NCBI GenBank assembly: GCA_050260415.1
Contig: JBLNCE010000190.1
Location: 1-8,133 of the forward strand
DNA from: JBLNCE01 sp050260415
GTDB lineage: Bacteria; Bacillota; UBA4882; JAAYXC01
Length of the DNA: 8,133 nt
Direction: 5' to 3'
The stretch's first letter is position 1. Each line of letters begins with the position of its first letter. The translations under genes were made by a program, and so were the position numbers. Under the pieces are notes generated by a model. The model was not told the origin of the DNA. It did not search any database and was given only the letters and a program-made list of their open reading frames with translations. Positions 1 to 5,988 of the stretch are shown here, in pieces.

Positions 1-56
1 AACGACATGTCTCGGTTCTCTTTGACAGTATATGGCCTGTTTCAAAAACGTTTGTC

Positions 57-239
57 TTGATCGGGTTCTTCCGGATGCTCGCGGAAGCAGGCGCGGAGTT
101 CACGGGGCTTCTCTCCCTCGAGCAGCAGGATTTCGTCCGTTTCACCCTGGATCTGCTTGATGACACCCTACGTCCGCGATGGGGACTGCTCAATATGAAG
201 CAGGTTAACCGCTTTCCGCCGCCGAATTCCTTCGCGTAA
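57..239 (+). CDS. Unrecognised short ORF, possibly the 3' remnant of a gene
   Basis: A 60-codon reading frame from a TTG to TAA; I do not recognise the product. The frame stays open to the left edge of the window, but the codons before about position 60 lack the G/C-rich third positions seen afterwards. No Shine-Dalgarno sequence precedes the TTG, or the in-frame ATG at 75. From about residue 7 to 45 the sequence looks like real coding DNA, with a helical acidic segment (LEQQDFVRFTLDLLDD). It may be the C-terminal end of a gene whose beginning has decayed or lies outside the window. No function can be assigned. Confidence 0.25.
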   Translation: MIGFFRMLAEAGAEFTGLLSLEQQDFVRFTLDLLDDTLRPRWGLLNMKQVNRFPPPNSFA

Positions 240-270
240 GGCAGATCCAATTGCCATCAATAATAGTTCT

Positions 271-285
271 CAAGGAGCCGCCGCC
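271..285 (+). promoter_or_regulatory. Ribosome binding site of the small partner gene
   Basis: AAGGAG lies 8 bases before the ATG at 286 and fixes that start. No convincing -35/-10 pair was found between 240 and 270; AT-rich sequence around 258-270 is the only candidate for a -10 region. Confidence 0.6.
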
Positions 286-549
286 ATGTCCGATCCCCTC
301 TCCCCCGATACCGACCCCCGTGCTGAACAGGTCCTCTTCGACCTGGTTCGCGGTCGCACAGCCGCGGAGAAACTCGCCGCGATCTGTAGGATGTGGGCCA
401 TGCAAGTCCGCCTGGCCGAAATCGGGTTGCGGTCGCGTTATCCGGACGCGGGGCCGGAAGAGATGCGTAAGCGTCTCTGCGCCGTGATGCACGGCCGCGC
501 GATCGCGCGCCAGGTCTTCGGCTGGGATCCCGACCGGGAGGGATATTGA
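286..549 (+). CDS. Small helical protein encoded with a nucleotidyltransferase (unknown function)
   Basis: An 87-residue protein with no membrane segment or signal peptide. It is rich in Arg, Ala and Glu and is predicted to be mainly helical: an N-terminal 'DPRAEQVLFDLVRGRTAAEKL' type segment, then a basic C-terminal half ending in GWDPDREGY. Small proteins of this style are, to my knowledge, often encoded directly before AbiEii/MNT-like nucleotidyltransferases, which suggests a two-component, possibly toxin-antitoxin-like, module. The stop overlaps the next start as TGATG, so translation of the two is probably coupled. The ATG has a good AAGGAG site. No catalytic motif is visible, so the role (antitoxin, partner subunit or other) is inferred only from position. 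Confidence 0.75.
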   Translation: MSDPLSPDTDPRAEQVLFDLVRGRTAAEKLAAICRMWAMQVRLAEIGLRSRYPDAGPEEMRKRLCAVMHGRAIARQVFGWDPDREGY

Positions 550-986
550 TGGACGGACCACTTGTCGTCACGCTGCTGGTGATCAGCGCCCTGGAAGCGG
601 TGGGCGCCGACTACTTCATCGGCGGTTCCCTGGCGTCCGGTATCCACGGGCTTGGCCGCGCCACCATGGACGCCGATCTCGTCGCCCCGCTCGGCGAGGG
701 GCAAGTGCAGGCCTTAATCGATATGCTTGGACCGGATTTTTACGCCGACGCGGGGATGATCCATGAGGCCATCCGCCTGCAGCGCTCCTTCAACCTGATC
801 CATCTCCCGACCATGTTCAAGGTGGATGTCTTCATCCTCGGCGCCTCACCTTTTCACGCCGAGCAAATGCGCCGCCGACGGCGCGAGCTGCTCGATCCGG
901 CCACGGGTGAAACCGCCTACTTTGCCGCGCCGGAAGATGTCATCCTGGCCAAGCTCGCCGCCGGTGGACTGCGGCAAGACACTTGA
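549..986 (+). CDS. AbiEii/MNT-like nucleotidyltransferase, C-terminally truncated
   Basis: A 145-residue soluble protein. It has the nucleotidyltransferase signature: G25-G26-S27, then D41-A-D43, and a third acidic residue D93 in FKVDVFI, so the metal- and nucleotide-binding core appears complete. The conserved 'SFNLIHLPTMFKVD' and 'APEDVILAKL' segments are typical of the family related to AbiEii toxins. Relatives usually run about 190 residues and continue after 'ILAKL' with a 'WYRLGG...RQWRDV' helical region. Here the reading collapses into AAGGLRQDT and stops, so some 45 residues are missing, apparently through small deletions plus a frame change. The ATG at 549 is preceded by GGAGG at 7 bases, and its first base is shared with the stop of the upstream gene. 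It could be a decaying pseudogene or a shortened but folded protein. Confidence 0.75.
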   Translation: MDGPLVVTLLVISALEAVGADYFIGGSLASGIHGLGRATMDADLVAPLGEGQVQALIDMLGPDFYADAGMIHEAIRLQRSFNLIHLPTMFKVDVFILGASPFHAEQMRRRRRELLDPATGETAYFAAPEDVILAKLAAGGLRQDT

Positions 987-1016
987 GATGCGCGTGCAAC
1001 TGCTCATTAATACAAG

Positions 1017-1044
1017 AAGCGCCGCCCAATCATGGGTGGCGCTT
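1017..1044 (-). terminator. Hairpin between convergent genes, probable terminator
   Basis: An 11-bp stem (AAGCGCCGCCC pairing with GGGTGGCGCTT, one G-U wobble) with a 6-base loop. It lies 24 bases after the Uma2 stop and 30 bases after the stop of the convergent nucleotidyltransferase gene. On the minus strand the stem is followed by a modest T-rich stretch (CTTGTATTAATG); on the plus strand no T run follows. It therefore more likely ends the Uma2 transcript. Confidence 0.5.
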
Positions 1045-1068
1045 CACCTCACATTATACGCATCCGCT

Positions 1069-1641
1069 TCAATCCACCGGGATCTCGTCCACTCCCTCGA
1101 AGATCTCGTCGAGCCCCACGGCAAGCGCCGGCAGTACGCCGCTTCCTACGGTGCCGTCGCCCGCGATGACCCGTCTTGTATCAAGGGGCTGCTCCTTACC
1201 GGTCCAGACGTCCACGGTCCGATTTTCGAGATCGATGATCCAGTATTCGCGCACGCCGAATTCCCGATAGAGGGAGAATTTTTGCTGAAATTCGCGTGCG
1301 GCATTCGACGGAGATAGGATCTCCACCACGAGATCGGGGGCGCCGAAGATGCCTCGGCCGCGGATAATCGCTGTCCTATCCCTTGCCACGAAGAGAATAT
1401 CCGGCTGTACGACATTCTCCTCGGAGAAGACGACATCCAGCGGGGCGGCAAAAAGCTGGCCGTGCTTGCCGCGATGGACAACGCGATCCAAGGCCCGCAT
1501 CACATTGGCGCTGACTCTCTGGTGGCGCCCCCCGGGTGATGGCGACAAATAGCCCACCCCCTCGATGATCTCGTAGCGGGGAGCGTCTTCGGGCAGGAGG
1601 CGATACTCCGCGTATGTGGCCGGCGGTTCATGGACTTCCAC
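1069..1641 (-). CDS. Uma2-family (DUF820) putative endonuclease
   Basis: A 190-residue protein of usual length for Uma2 (PF05685), a restriction-endonuclease-like PD-(D/E)XK fold. Visible family features: YEIIEG near residue 23, a GGRHQRVSANV segment near 37, VVQPDILFV with D81, PDLVVEILSPSN with E107, K121 within the REFQQKFSLY helix, and GVREYWIIDLE near 129. D81, E107 and K121 are the likely catalytic set. The GTG at 1641 is chosen because a long G-rich Shine-Dalgarno tract ends 6 bases upstream. The gene follows nadC on the same strand but has its own promoter. Uma2 proteins are abundant in cyanobacteria and some Bacillota. Their biological role is poorly defined, and some are suspected to be linked to mobile DNA or defence. 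The family call is firm; nuclease activity is inferred. Confidence 0.9.
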   Translation of the reverse strand: MEVHEPPATYAEYRLLPEDAPRYEIIEGVGYLSPSPGGRHQRVSANVMRALDRVVHRGKHGQLFAAPLDVVFSEENVVQPDILFVARDRTAIIRGRGIFGAPDLVVEILSPSNAAREFQQKFSLYREFGVREYWIIDLENRTVDVWTGKEQPLDTRRVIAGDGTVGSGVLPALAVGLDEIFEGVDEIPVD

Positions 1642-1673
1642 GGGTTACCCCCCCTCTGCGCGCTCTTGTCTTG

Positions 1674-1702
1674 ATCTTAGCATCAATTATCGGCGTGGGC
1701 AA
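1674..1702 (-). promoter_or_regulatory. Promoter of the Uma2 gene
   Basis: On the minus strand TTGCCC (1702-1697) and TAAGAT (1679-1674) are separated by exactly 17 bases, a good sigma-70/sigma-A type promoter. Transcription would start near 1667, leaving a leader of about 25 bases before the GTG start. No strong terminator was seen between nadC and this site, so nadC transcripts may also read into the Uma2 gene. Confidence 0.6.
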
Positions 1703-1753
1703 CGGGGGTTTGGCGGGGGTGAAGCGGATCAAGCAGCGGTCGTCTCTTGCTTT

Positions 1754-2596
1754 TTACGCGGAAACCTCCACGATCTCCAGCGACAAATCCAACGCCTGGG
1801 CGGAATGGGTGATGGCGCCGGAAGAGATATAGTCCACGCCGGTGGCGGCCACGGCGACGACGTTTTCCGCGTCGATCCGGCCCGAGGCTTCCAGCTTCGC
1901 GCGCCCGGCCACCAAGATTACCATGCGGCGCATCTCCGCCGGCGTCATGTTGTCGAGCATGATGAGATCGGCGCCTGCCGCCAAAGCCTCCCGCACCTGA
2001 GCTTCGTTCTCCGCCTCCACTTCCACGCGGACATACGGCGGCGCGTGCAGCCGCGCCCGCCGGATCGCCTCCGCCACTCCGCCCGCGGCCGCGATGTGGT
2101 TGTCCTTGATCAGGACCATCTCCGCCAGGGAAAAGCGGTGGTTGGCCCCGCCGCCCGTCCGCACGGCGTACTTTTCCAGCGCCCGCAGTCCCGGGGTGGT
2201 CTTGCGGGTGTCCAGGATCCTGACGGGATAGTCCCGGACGAGATCCGCGAGCCGGGCCGTGGCCGTGGCGATGCCCGAGAGATGCTGGAGAAAGTTGAGG
2301 GCCACGCGTTCGCCGGAGAGCAGCGCGCGCAAGGGTCCGTGCAGTTCGGCCACGAGGTCGCCCGCCGCCACGCGCGTGCCGTCGGGCAGATGCGGCGTGA
2401 GGCGGATGCCGCGGTCGACGGCCTGGAAGACCGCCTCCGCCACGGGTAAGCCGGCGATGACGCCGGGCTCGCGGGCCAAAATGCGCCCGTGTCCCACCGC
2501 TTCGGCCGGCACGACGGCCAAGGTCGTCACGTCCTGGTCGGCCCGGTCTTCCCTGAGCGCCGCCGCCACCAAGTCCGCAAAGGCTAATGTGTTCAT
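1754..2596 (-). CDS. nadC: Nicotinate-nucleotide pyrophosphorylase (carboxylating), quinolinate phosphoribosyltransferase
   Basis: Converts quinolinate and phosphoribosyl pyrophosphate to nicotinate mononucleotide, CO2 and pyrophosphate, the third step of de novo NAD synthesis, in the cytoplasm. The 280-residue protein has the normal length and all main signatures: an N-terminal open-faced domain, then LNFLQHLSGIAT, ILDTRKTTPGLR, EKYAVRTGGGANHR, LIKDNHI, VEVEAENE, LIMLDN, LEASGRI and a C-terminal GVDYISSGAITHSA phosphate-binding segment. The frame is open well upstream of 2596, but the ATG at 2596 gives the expected N-terminus (MNTLAFADLVAAALREDRA). It overlaps the nadB stop in an ATGA junction, indicating translational coupling. 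No defect was seen. Confidence 0.97.
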   Translation of the reverse strand: MNTLAFADLVAAALREDRADQDVTTLAVVPAEAVGHGRILAREPGVIAGLPVAEAVFQAVDRGIRLTPHLPDGTRVAAGDLVAELHGPLRALLSGERVALNFLQHLSGIATATARLADLVRDYPVRILDTRKTTPGLRALEKYAVRTGGGANHRFSLAEMVLIKDNHIAAAGGVAEAIRRARLHAPPYVRVEVEAENEAQVREALAAGADLIMLDNMTPAEMRRMVILVAGRAKLEASGRIDAENVVAVAATGVDYISSGAITHSAQALDLSLEIVEVSA

Positions 2597-4167
2597 GAGG
2601 CACCTCCGGATGCCACCTCGCGGCCCCGGGCGAGGTAGAGCCGGCGTTCCCAGGCCGGATCGGGCTGGGGATAGTCGGCCCGATAATGGCAGCCCCGGCT
2701 CTCGGTGCGCAGAAAGGCCGCTTCGAGGATCAAATTCGACACCAGGGTCATATTGGCCAGTTCGTGCTGGAGCGGGGACGCGGTCAACGAGCCCGGCATG
2801 AGCGGCCAGGCACGGATCTCGGCCAGCGCTCGCGCAAGGCCGTCTCCCGTCCGCGCGATGCCCGCCGCGGCCGCCATGATGCGCTGCAGATCGGCGATGC
2901 GCCGCTCCGCCTCCAGGCCGTCCGGCGCATCCGGACAAGGCGCGGCCCGCAAGTCCCCGGCGGCCGGGAGGTCGCCCGGTTCGCGCGCCTGGAGGGTGGC
3001 GATGCGGTTGGCAAAGACGAGATCCTCGAGGAGCGAGTTGCTGGCCAGGCGGTTGGCGCCGTGCACGCCGGTGCAGGCCACCTCGCCGCAGGCGAAGAGT
3101 CCCGGCAGGGAAGATCGGCCCCAGAGATCGGTGACCACGCCGCCCATCATATAATGCGCGGCCGGGGCCACGGGGATGGGGCTCTTGGTGATGTCGAGCC
3201 CGTACTGGCGGCAGGTCTCGAAGATATTCGGAAAGCGCGTCCTGATGCGCTCCGGGGCCATGGTCGAAAGGTCGAGGTAGACATGATCCTCTCCCGCCGC
3301 GGCCAGTTCATCGGCGATCGCCCGGGCGACGATGTCGCGGGGGGCCAGGTCGGCGAGTTCATGATAGCGGGTCATGAACCGCTCCCCTCGCCCGTTCCGG
3401 AGCACGCCGCCCTCGCCGCGCACGGTCTCGGAGATCAGGAAATGCGGGGTATTGGGAAGCGAGAGCGCCGTGGGATGGAACTGCATGAATTCCATATCGG
3501 CGACCTGCGCGCCCGCCTGATAAGCCAGGGCGATGCCATCACCCGTCGCCACCCTCGGGTTGGTGGTGACGGTATAGAGTTGGCCGCAGCCGCCGGTGCA
3601 AAGCACGGTGGCGCGGGCGGTGAAACGGAGGCGTTCGCCGTTCGCCGCCAGGGCGTCCACGCCGCCGCAGCGCGTCTCGTTCAAGAGCAGCGCGACGGCC
3701 AGGGTCTCCTCCCAGATCTCGATCTTGGGCTGCTCCCGCACCCGGGCCGCCAAGACGCGGCTGATCGCGCGGCCGGTCGCGTCGCCCAGGGCATGCAGGA
3801 TGCGGCGCCGGCTGTGCGCGGCCTCGCGCGTGAGGGCCACGCCGTGTTGCCCGCGGTCGAACGGGACGCCGAGGGCGATCAATTCCCGTACCTGATCCGG
3901 ACCCTCGTTGACCAGGACTTCCACGGCCTCGGCCCGGCAGAGCCCCGCGCCCGCGCTGAGGGTGTCCTGGAAATGCAGGGCCGGTGAGTCCTCGGGGTCG
4001 ATGGCCGCGGCGATGCCGCCCTGGGCAAAGAAGGTGTTGCTCTCCTCGAGGCCCGCCTTGGTCACGAGCGCCACCCGGCCGATCTCCGCCAGCTTGAGGG
4101 CGGTATAGAGCCCGGCCAGGCCGCTGCCGATTACCAGGAAATCGCGTTCGATTACCGTACCGTTCAT
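2593..4167 (-). CDS. nadB: L-aspartate oxidase
   Basis: A flavoenzyme that oxidises L-aspartate to iminoaspartate, the first step of de novo NAD synthesis; in anaerobes fumarate can serve as electron acceptor. The 524-residue length is normal. The Rossmann FAD motif GSGLAG is at residues 14-19. It is followed by ESNTFFAQGGIAAA, the substrate-domain segments HSRRRILHALGDATGRA, EFMQFHPTAL, RGEGGVLRN and LAPRDIVARAI (with the arginine expected at the active site), and the C-terminal FAD-contact segment GVHGANRLASNSLLEDLVFA. The helical C-terminal domain ends in a tail that overlaps the nadC start. The ATG has AGAGGA 6 bases upstream. A sigma-A-like promoter lies about 50 bases before the start, and upstream of that is a T-box leader with its terminator, so there are two possible routes of transcription. 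Confidence 0.97.
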   Translation of the reverse strand: MNGTVIERDFLVIGSGLAGLYTALKLAEIGRVALVTKAGLEESNTFFAQGGIAAAIDPEDSPALHFQDTLSAGAGLCRAEAVEVLVNEGPDQVRELIALGVPFDRGQHGVALTREAAHSRRRILHALGDATGRAISRVLAARVREQPKIEIWEETLAVALLLNETRCGGVDALAANGERLRFTARATVLCTGGCGQLYTVTTNPRVATGDGIALAYQAGAQVADMEFMQFHPTALSLPNTPHFLISETVRGEGGVLRNGRGERFMTRYHELADLAPRDIVARAIADELAAAGEDHVYLDLSTMAPERIRTRFPNIFETCRQYGLDITKSPIPVAPAAHYMMGGVVTDLWGRSSLPGLFACGEVACTGVHGANRLASNSLLEDLVFANRIATLQAREPGDLPAAGDLRAAPCPDAPDGLEAERRIADLQRIMAAAAGIARTGDGLARALAEIRAWPLMPGSLTASPLQHELANMTLVSNLILEAAFLRTESRGCHYRADYPQPDPAWERRLYLARGREVASGGAS

Positions 4168-4168
4168 C

Positions 4169-4243
4169 GTGTCCTCTTATGTTCCACAGTCTGCGTTTCC
4201 CAACGTATATGCATATTCTACTTTTCCGCGCAAAGTCTGTCAA
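4169..4243 (-). promoter_or_regulatory. nadB promoter and ribosome binding site
   Basis: On the minus strand the consensus TTGACA (4243-4238) and TAGAAT (4220-4215) are separated by 17 bases. Transcription would begin near 4208, with a leader of about 40 bases containing AGAGGA 6 bases before the ATG. An 11-base inverted repeat TGTC-N3-GACA (4238-4248) overlaps the -35 box, and a 10-base palindrome ATATGCATAT (4206-4216) sits at the -10 edge and start point. Either could be an operator for an NAD repressor, but I cannot match them to a known consensus. Confidence 0.75.
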
Positions 4244-4322
4244 CGACAACCGCTTCCGGCGACAAACGGACAGGTCCCGCGGGAAGAGCGCGGTCTCGCG
4301 CACGTTTTTCGCTTCATACCCC

Positions 4323-4364
4323 AAAAATAAGGTTCCCGCTCGCTACTATGGACGAGGGGAACCT
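4323..4364 (-). terminator. Intrinsic terminator of the T-box leader
   Basis: Stem AGGUUCCC plus CUCG (4364-4353) pairs with CGAG plus GGGAACCU, with one bulged base and a 10-base loop. It is followed by a U-rich tract (UUAUUUUU) ending at 4323. The CUCG segment is shared with the antiterminator. Because no other terminator follows nadA, this hairpin should also stop transcripts running on from nadA. Confidence 0.88.
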
Positions 4365-4572
4365 GCTCGTGGCGCCACCGAACTTCGCCGCCATTCGCCA
4401 TTATTGTCGTGCGGCCTTGCGCGCCCGGTAACGGGGGCGGCCGGCGGGTCTTATTGGGCGAGATCCGTTCTTACCCGCACTTCGGAGGGTCTTTCACGGG
4501 GGCTGAAGGCCGCCTGCAGCGCCGGCGGCTCTCCGGGCTGCACCCGCCCCGTTACTCGCCACCGTCACCGTT
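4323..4572 (-). promoter_or_regulatory. T-box riboswitch (tRNA-sensing leader) upstream of nadB
   Basis: Read on the minus strand, the leader has the ordered parts of a T-box. Stem I contains a GAC kink-turn-like element, AGUA (4556-4553) and the helix ACGGGG/CCCCGU. A distal GAGAGCCGCC...GGCGGCC hairpin follows, and the specifier strand reads GAAAGAC (4495-4489). CCGUUA at about 4434-4429 fits the Stem II/III region. The T-box bulge UGGCGCC (4377-4371; consensus UGGNACC) lies in an antiterminator formed by GG + ACGAG (4370-4366) pairing with CUCGU (4356-4352) + CC. CUCG is also part of the terminator, so the two are mutually exclusive. UGGC predicts a tRNA with G at position 73. The specifier could be GAC (Asp) or AGA (Arg). 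nadB is the first downstream gene, about 155 bases on. Confidence 0.88.
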
Positions 4573-4578
4573 TTCCTT

Positions 4579-4607
4579 ACTGTACCAAAGAATGGGCCTT
4601 CAGTCAA
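4579..4607 (-). promoter_or_regulatory. Promoter of the T-box leader
   Basis: On the minus strand TTGACT (4607-4602) and TACAGT (4584-4579) are 17 bases apart. The -35 box begins 13 bases after the nadA stop codon. Transcription would start near 4572, directly before Stem I, which fits a leader transcribed independently of nadA. Confidence 0.7.
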
Positions 4608-4620
4608 GGCGATGGGGATG

Positions 4621-5526
4621 CTATCCCAGCGCCAGCATCCGCTCAAGCGCCAATCGGGCCCGCCCGCGTATAGGCTCGGACACCGTCACTTCGGGCTTGA
4701 GGTCCCGCAAGCCGTCCCGTACTCTCTCCGGGGAGGTCCGCTTCATGTTCGGGCAGACGAGGCCGGGGGTGAGCATGAAGAAGGTCTTCTCCGGGTTCTC
4801 CCGTTTCAACTGGTGGAGGATGCCCATCTCCGTGCCGATGATGAGGGTCCTTTCCTGCATCGCCCGCGCCCTGGCGATGATCTGCGAGGTGCTGCCGACA
4901 AAGTCCGCCATCGCCACGACCGGCGGCGGGCACTCGGGATGCATCAGGATGGGCGCATCCGGGTAGGCCGCGCGCGCCCGCTCCACGTCCTCGACGCGCA
5001 CCCGATGGTGGGTCCGGCAGAACCCTGGCCAGATGTGGATCTTCTTCTCCGGCACCTGTGTCGCCACGTAGTGCCCGAGGTTCCGATCGGGGAGGAAGAT
5101 TACCTCGTCCGCGGGGACCGCCCGCACCACCCGCACCGCATTGGAAGAGGTACAGCAATAATCAGAAACCGCCTTGACCGCCGCCGAGGTATTGACGTAG
5201 GCCACGACGGTCGCGCCGGGATGCGCGGCCCGGGCCGCCTCGACGGCCTCCGGATCGGCCATCTCCGCCAGCGGGCACCCGGCGTCGAGCGCGGGCAGGA
5301 TCACTTTTTTTTCCGGCGCCAGGATGGCCGCGTTCTCGGCCATGAAATGCACGCCGCAGAAGACGATCACCTCGGCCGCGTTGGCGGCCGCCGCCTGGCT
5401 CAAAGCCAGCGAGTCCCCCACCACGTCCGCGAGGTCCTGGATGGCATCCGGCTGGTAATTGTGCGCGAGGATGATCGCGCGGCGCGCGCGGCGGAGTTCG
5501 CTTATCTCTTGCACAAGGGAGTTCAA
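4621..5526 (-). CDS. nadA: Quinolinate synthase
   Basis: Condenses iminoaspartate with dihydroxyacetone phosphate to quinolinate using a [4Fe-4S] cluster that binds substrate; cytoplasmic and oxygen-sensitive. The 301-residue protein is the short NadA type with three pseudo-symmetric domains. The three expected cluster ligands are visible: C84 in DAGCPLAE, C170 in GFCRTHH and C258 in GLVCPNM. Other signatures are AHNYQ near residue 21, GDSLALSQ, YVNTSAAVKAVSDYCCTSSNAV, PDRNLG.YVA, MHPECP, GSTSQI and GTEMGILHQL. The start is a TTG at 5526, supported by a G-rich Shine-Dalgarno (GGGGGGAGG) 8 bases upstream and the natural N-terminus MNSLVQEI. It has its own promoter and is separated from nadBC by the T-box leader rather than fused into one simple operon. 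Confidence 0.96.
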   Translation of the reverse strand: MNSLVQEISELRRARRAIILAHNYQPDAIQDLADVVGDSLALSQAAAANAAEVIVFCGVHFMAENAAILAPEKKVILPALDAGCPLAEMADPEAVEAARAAHPGATVVAYVNTSAAVKAVSDYCCTSSNAVRVVRAVPADEVIFLPDRNLGHYVATQVPEKKIHIWPGFCRTHHRVRVEDVERARAAYPDAPILMHPECPPPVVAMADFVGSTSQIIARARAMQERTLIIGTEMGILHQLKRENPEKTFFMLTPGLVCPNMKRTSPERVRDGLRDLKPEVTVSEPIRGRARLALERMLALG

Positions 5527-5567
5527 GATTCCGGCCTCCCCCCGTGGCTGGTTCAGACTATAAGCAC

Positions 5568-5596
5568 ATTTTACTTGTCCCCCGTGAAGGTGTCAA
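5568..5596 (-). promoter_or_regulatory. nadA promoter
   Basis: On the minus strand a consensus TTGACA (5596-5591) and TAAAAT (5573-5568) are separated by 17 bases. The -35 box starts immediately after the stop codon of the DUF202 gene. Transcription would start near 5561, giving a leader of about 35 bases that holds the GGGGGGAGG ribosome site. A GGTG-N5-CACC inverted repeat (5589-5601) covers the -35 box and might be an operator. Confidence 0.75.
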
Positions 5597-5956
5597 TCAC
5601 CCGTTCATCTCGGCGGATGCCGATCCTGGGTCTCCGCCGGCCGCCTTGCCGGCCGGACCCTCCGCGTCGAGCCCGTCGTCCTCCGCCAATCTGATGATGG
5701 CGCGCATTCGCCTGTATCTAACGAATCCAACGGCGAACGTGATCAAGCCCAATGGGATGAAGAGCCAGCCGACCACGGCCACCAGCCATGAATCGAAGAA
5801 CTTGATGAAGGACAGCCCGCCCCCGACCATGGCCAGGGCGGTGCGCAGGTAAGACAGGAAGGTACGCTCGTTGGCGAGGATCGTGCGGTCGATGGCGAGC
5901 AGATCGCGCAGGATGAGATCCTCCTTGGAGAACTTGGTGTATGGATTGGCGGACAC
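5597..5956 (-). CDS. DUF202 (YidH-like) inner membrane protein
   Basis: A 119-residue membrane protein of DUF202 (PF02656). The family signature is clear at residues 25-45: RTILANERTFLSYLRTALAMVGGG. Two to three membrane segments follow (about 38-57 and 58-80), then a basic stop-transfer stretch (RYRRMR) and a hydrophilic, low-complexity tail rich in Gly, Ala, Asp and Glu that looks lineage-specific. The biochemical function of DUF202 proteins is not established. GTG at 5956 is chosen because GAGG lies about 9 bases upstream and the family motif then falls at the usual distance from the N-terminus. The gene follows the radical SAM gene by 32 bases with no obvious terminator, so the two are probably co-transcribed. 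Confidence 0.9.
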   Translation of the reverse strand: MSANPYTKFSKEDLILRDLLAIDRTILANERTFLSYLRTALAMVGGGLSFIKFFDSWLVAVVGWLFIPLGLITFAVGFVRYRRMRAIIRLAEDDGLDAEGPAGKAAGGDPGSASAEMNG

Positions 5957-5988
5957 GGCAAATCACCTCGAGTCTTAAAACTCTGAAC

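Noticed and set aside
1053..1058. A perfect TATAAT on the minus strand after the Uma2 gene, suggesting an antisense promoter toward the nucleotidyltransferase gene
   Set aside because: No acceptable -35 box lies 16-18 bases upstream, and the spacing to the nearby TTGAAG is far too short.
1754..2938. A longer nadC frame beginning at 2938
   Set aside because: The extra N-terminal 114 codons lie in another frame of nadB and encode low-complexity sequence; the ATG at 2596 gives the normal NadC N-terminus with an ATGA overlap.
2686..3987. A long plus-strand open frame antisense to nadB
   Set aside because: GC-rich DNA commonly leaves the opposite strand open. The product is low-complexity, rich in Arg, Gly and Ala, without motifs, while the minus strand encodes an unmistakable L-aspartate oxidase.
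4240..4317. A 25-codon Arg/Cys-rich open frame on the minus strand between the T-box terminator and the nadB promoter, a possible leader peptide
   Set aside because: No proper Shine-Dalgarno sequence, its stop lies inside the nadB -35 region, and the composition reflects GC-rich random sequence.
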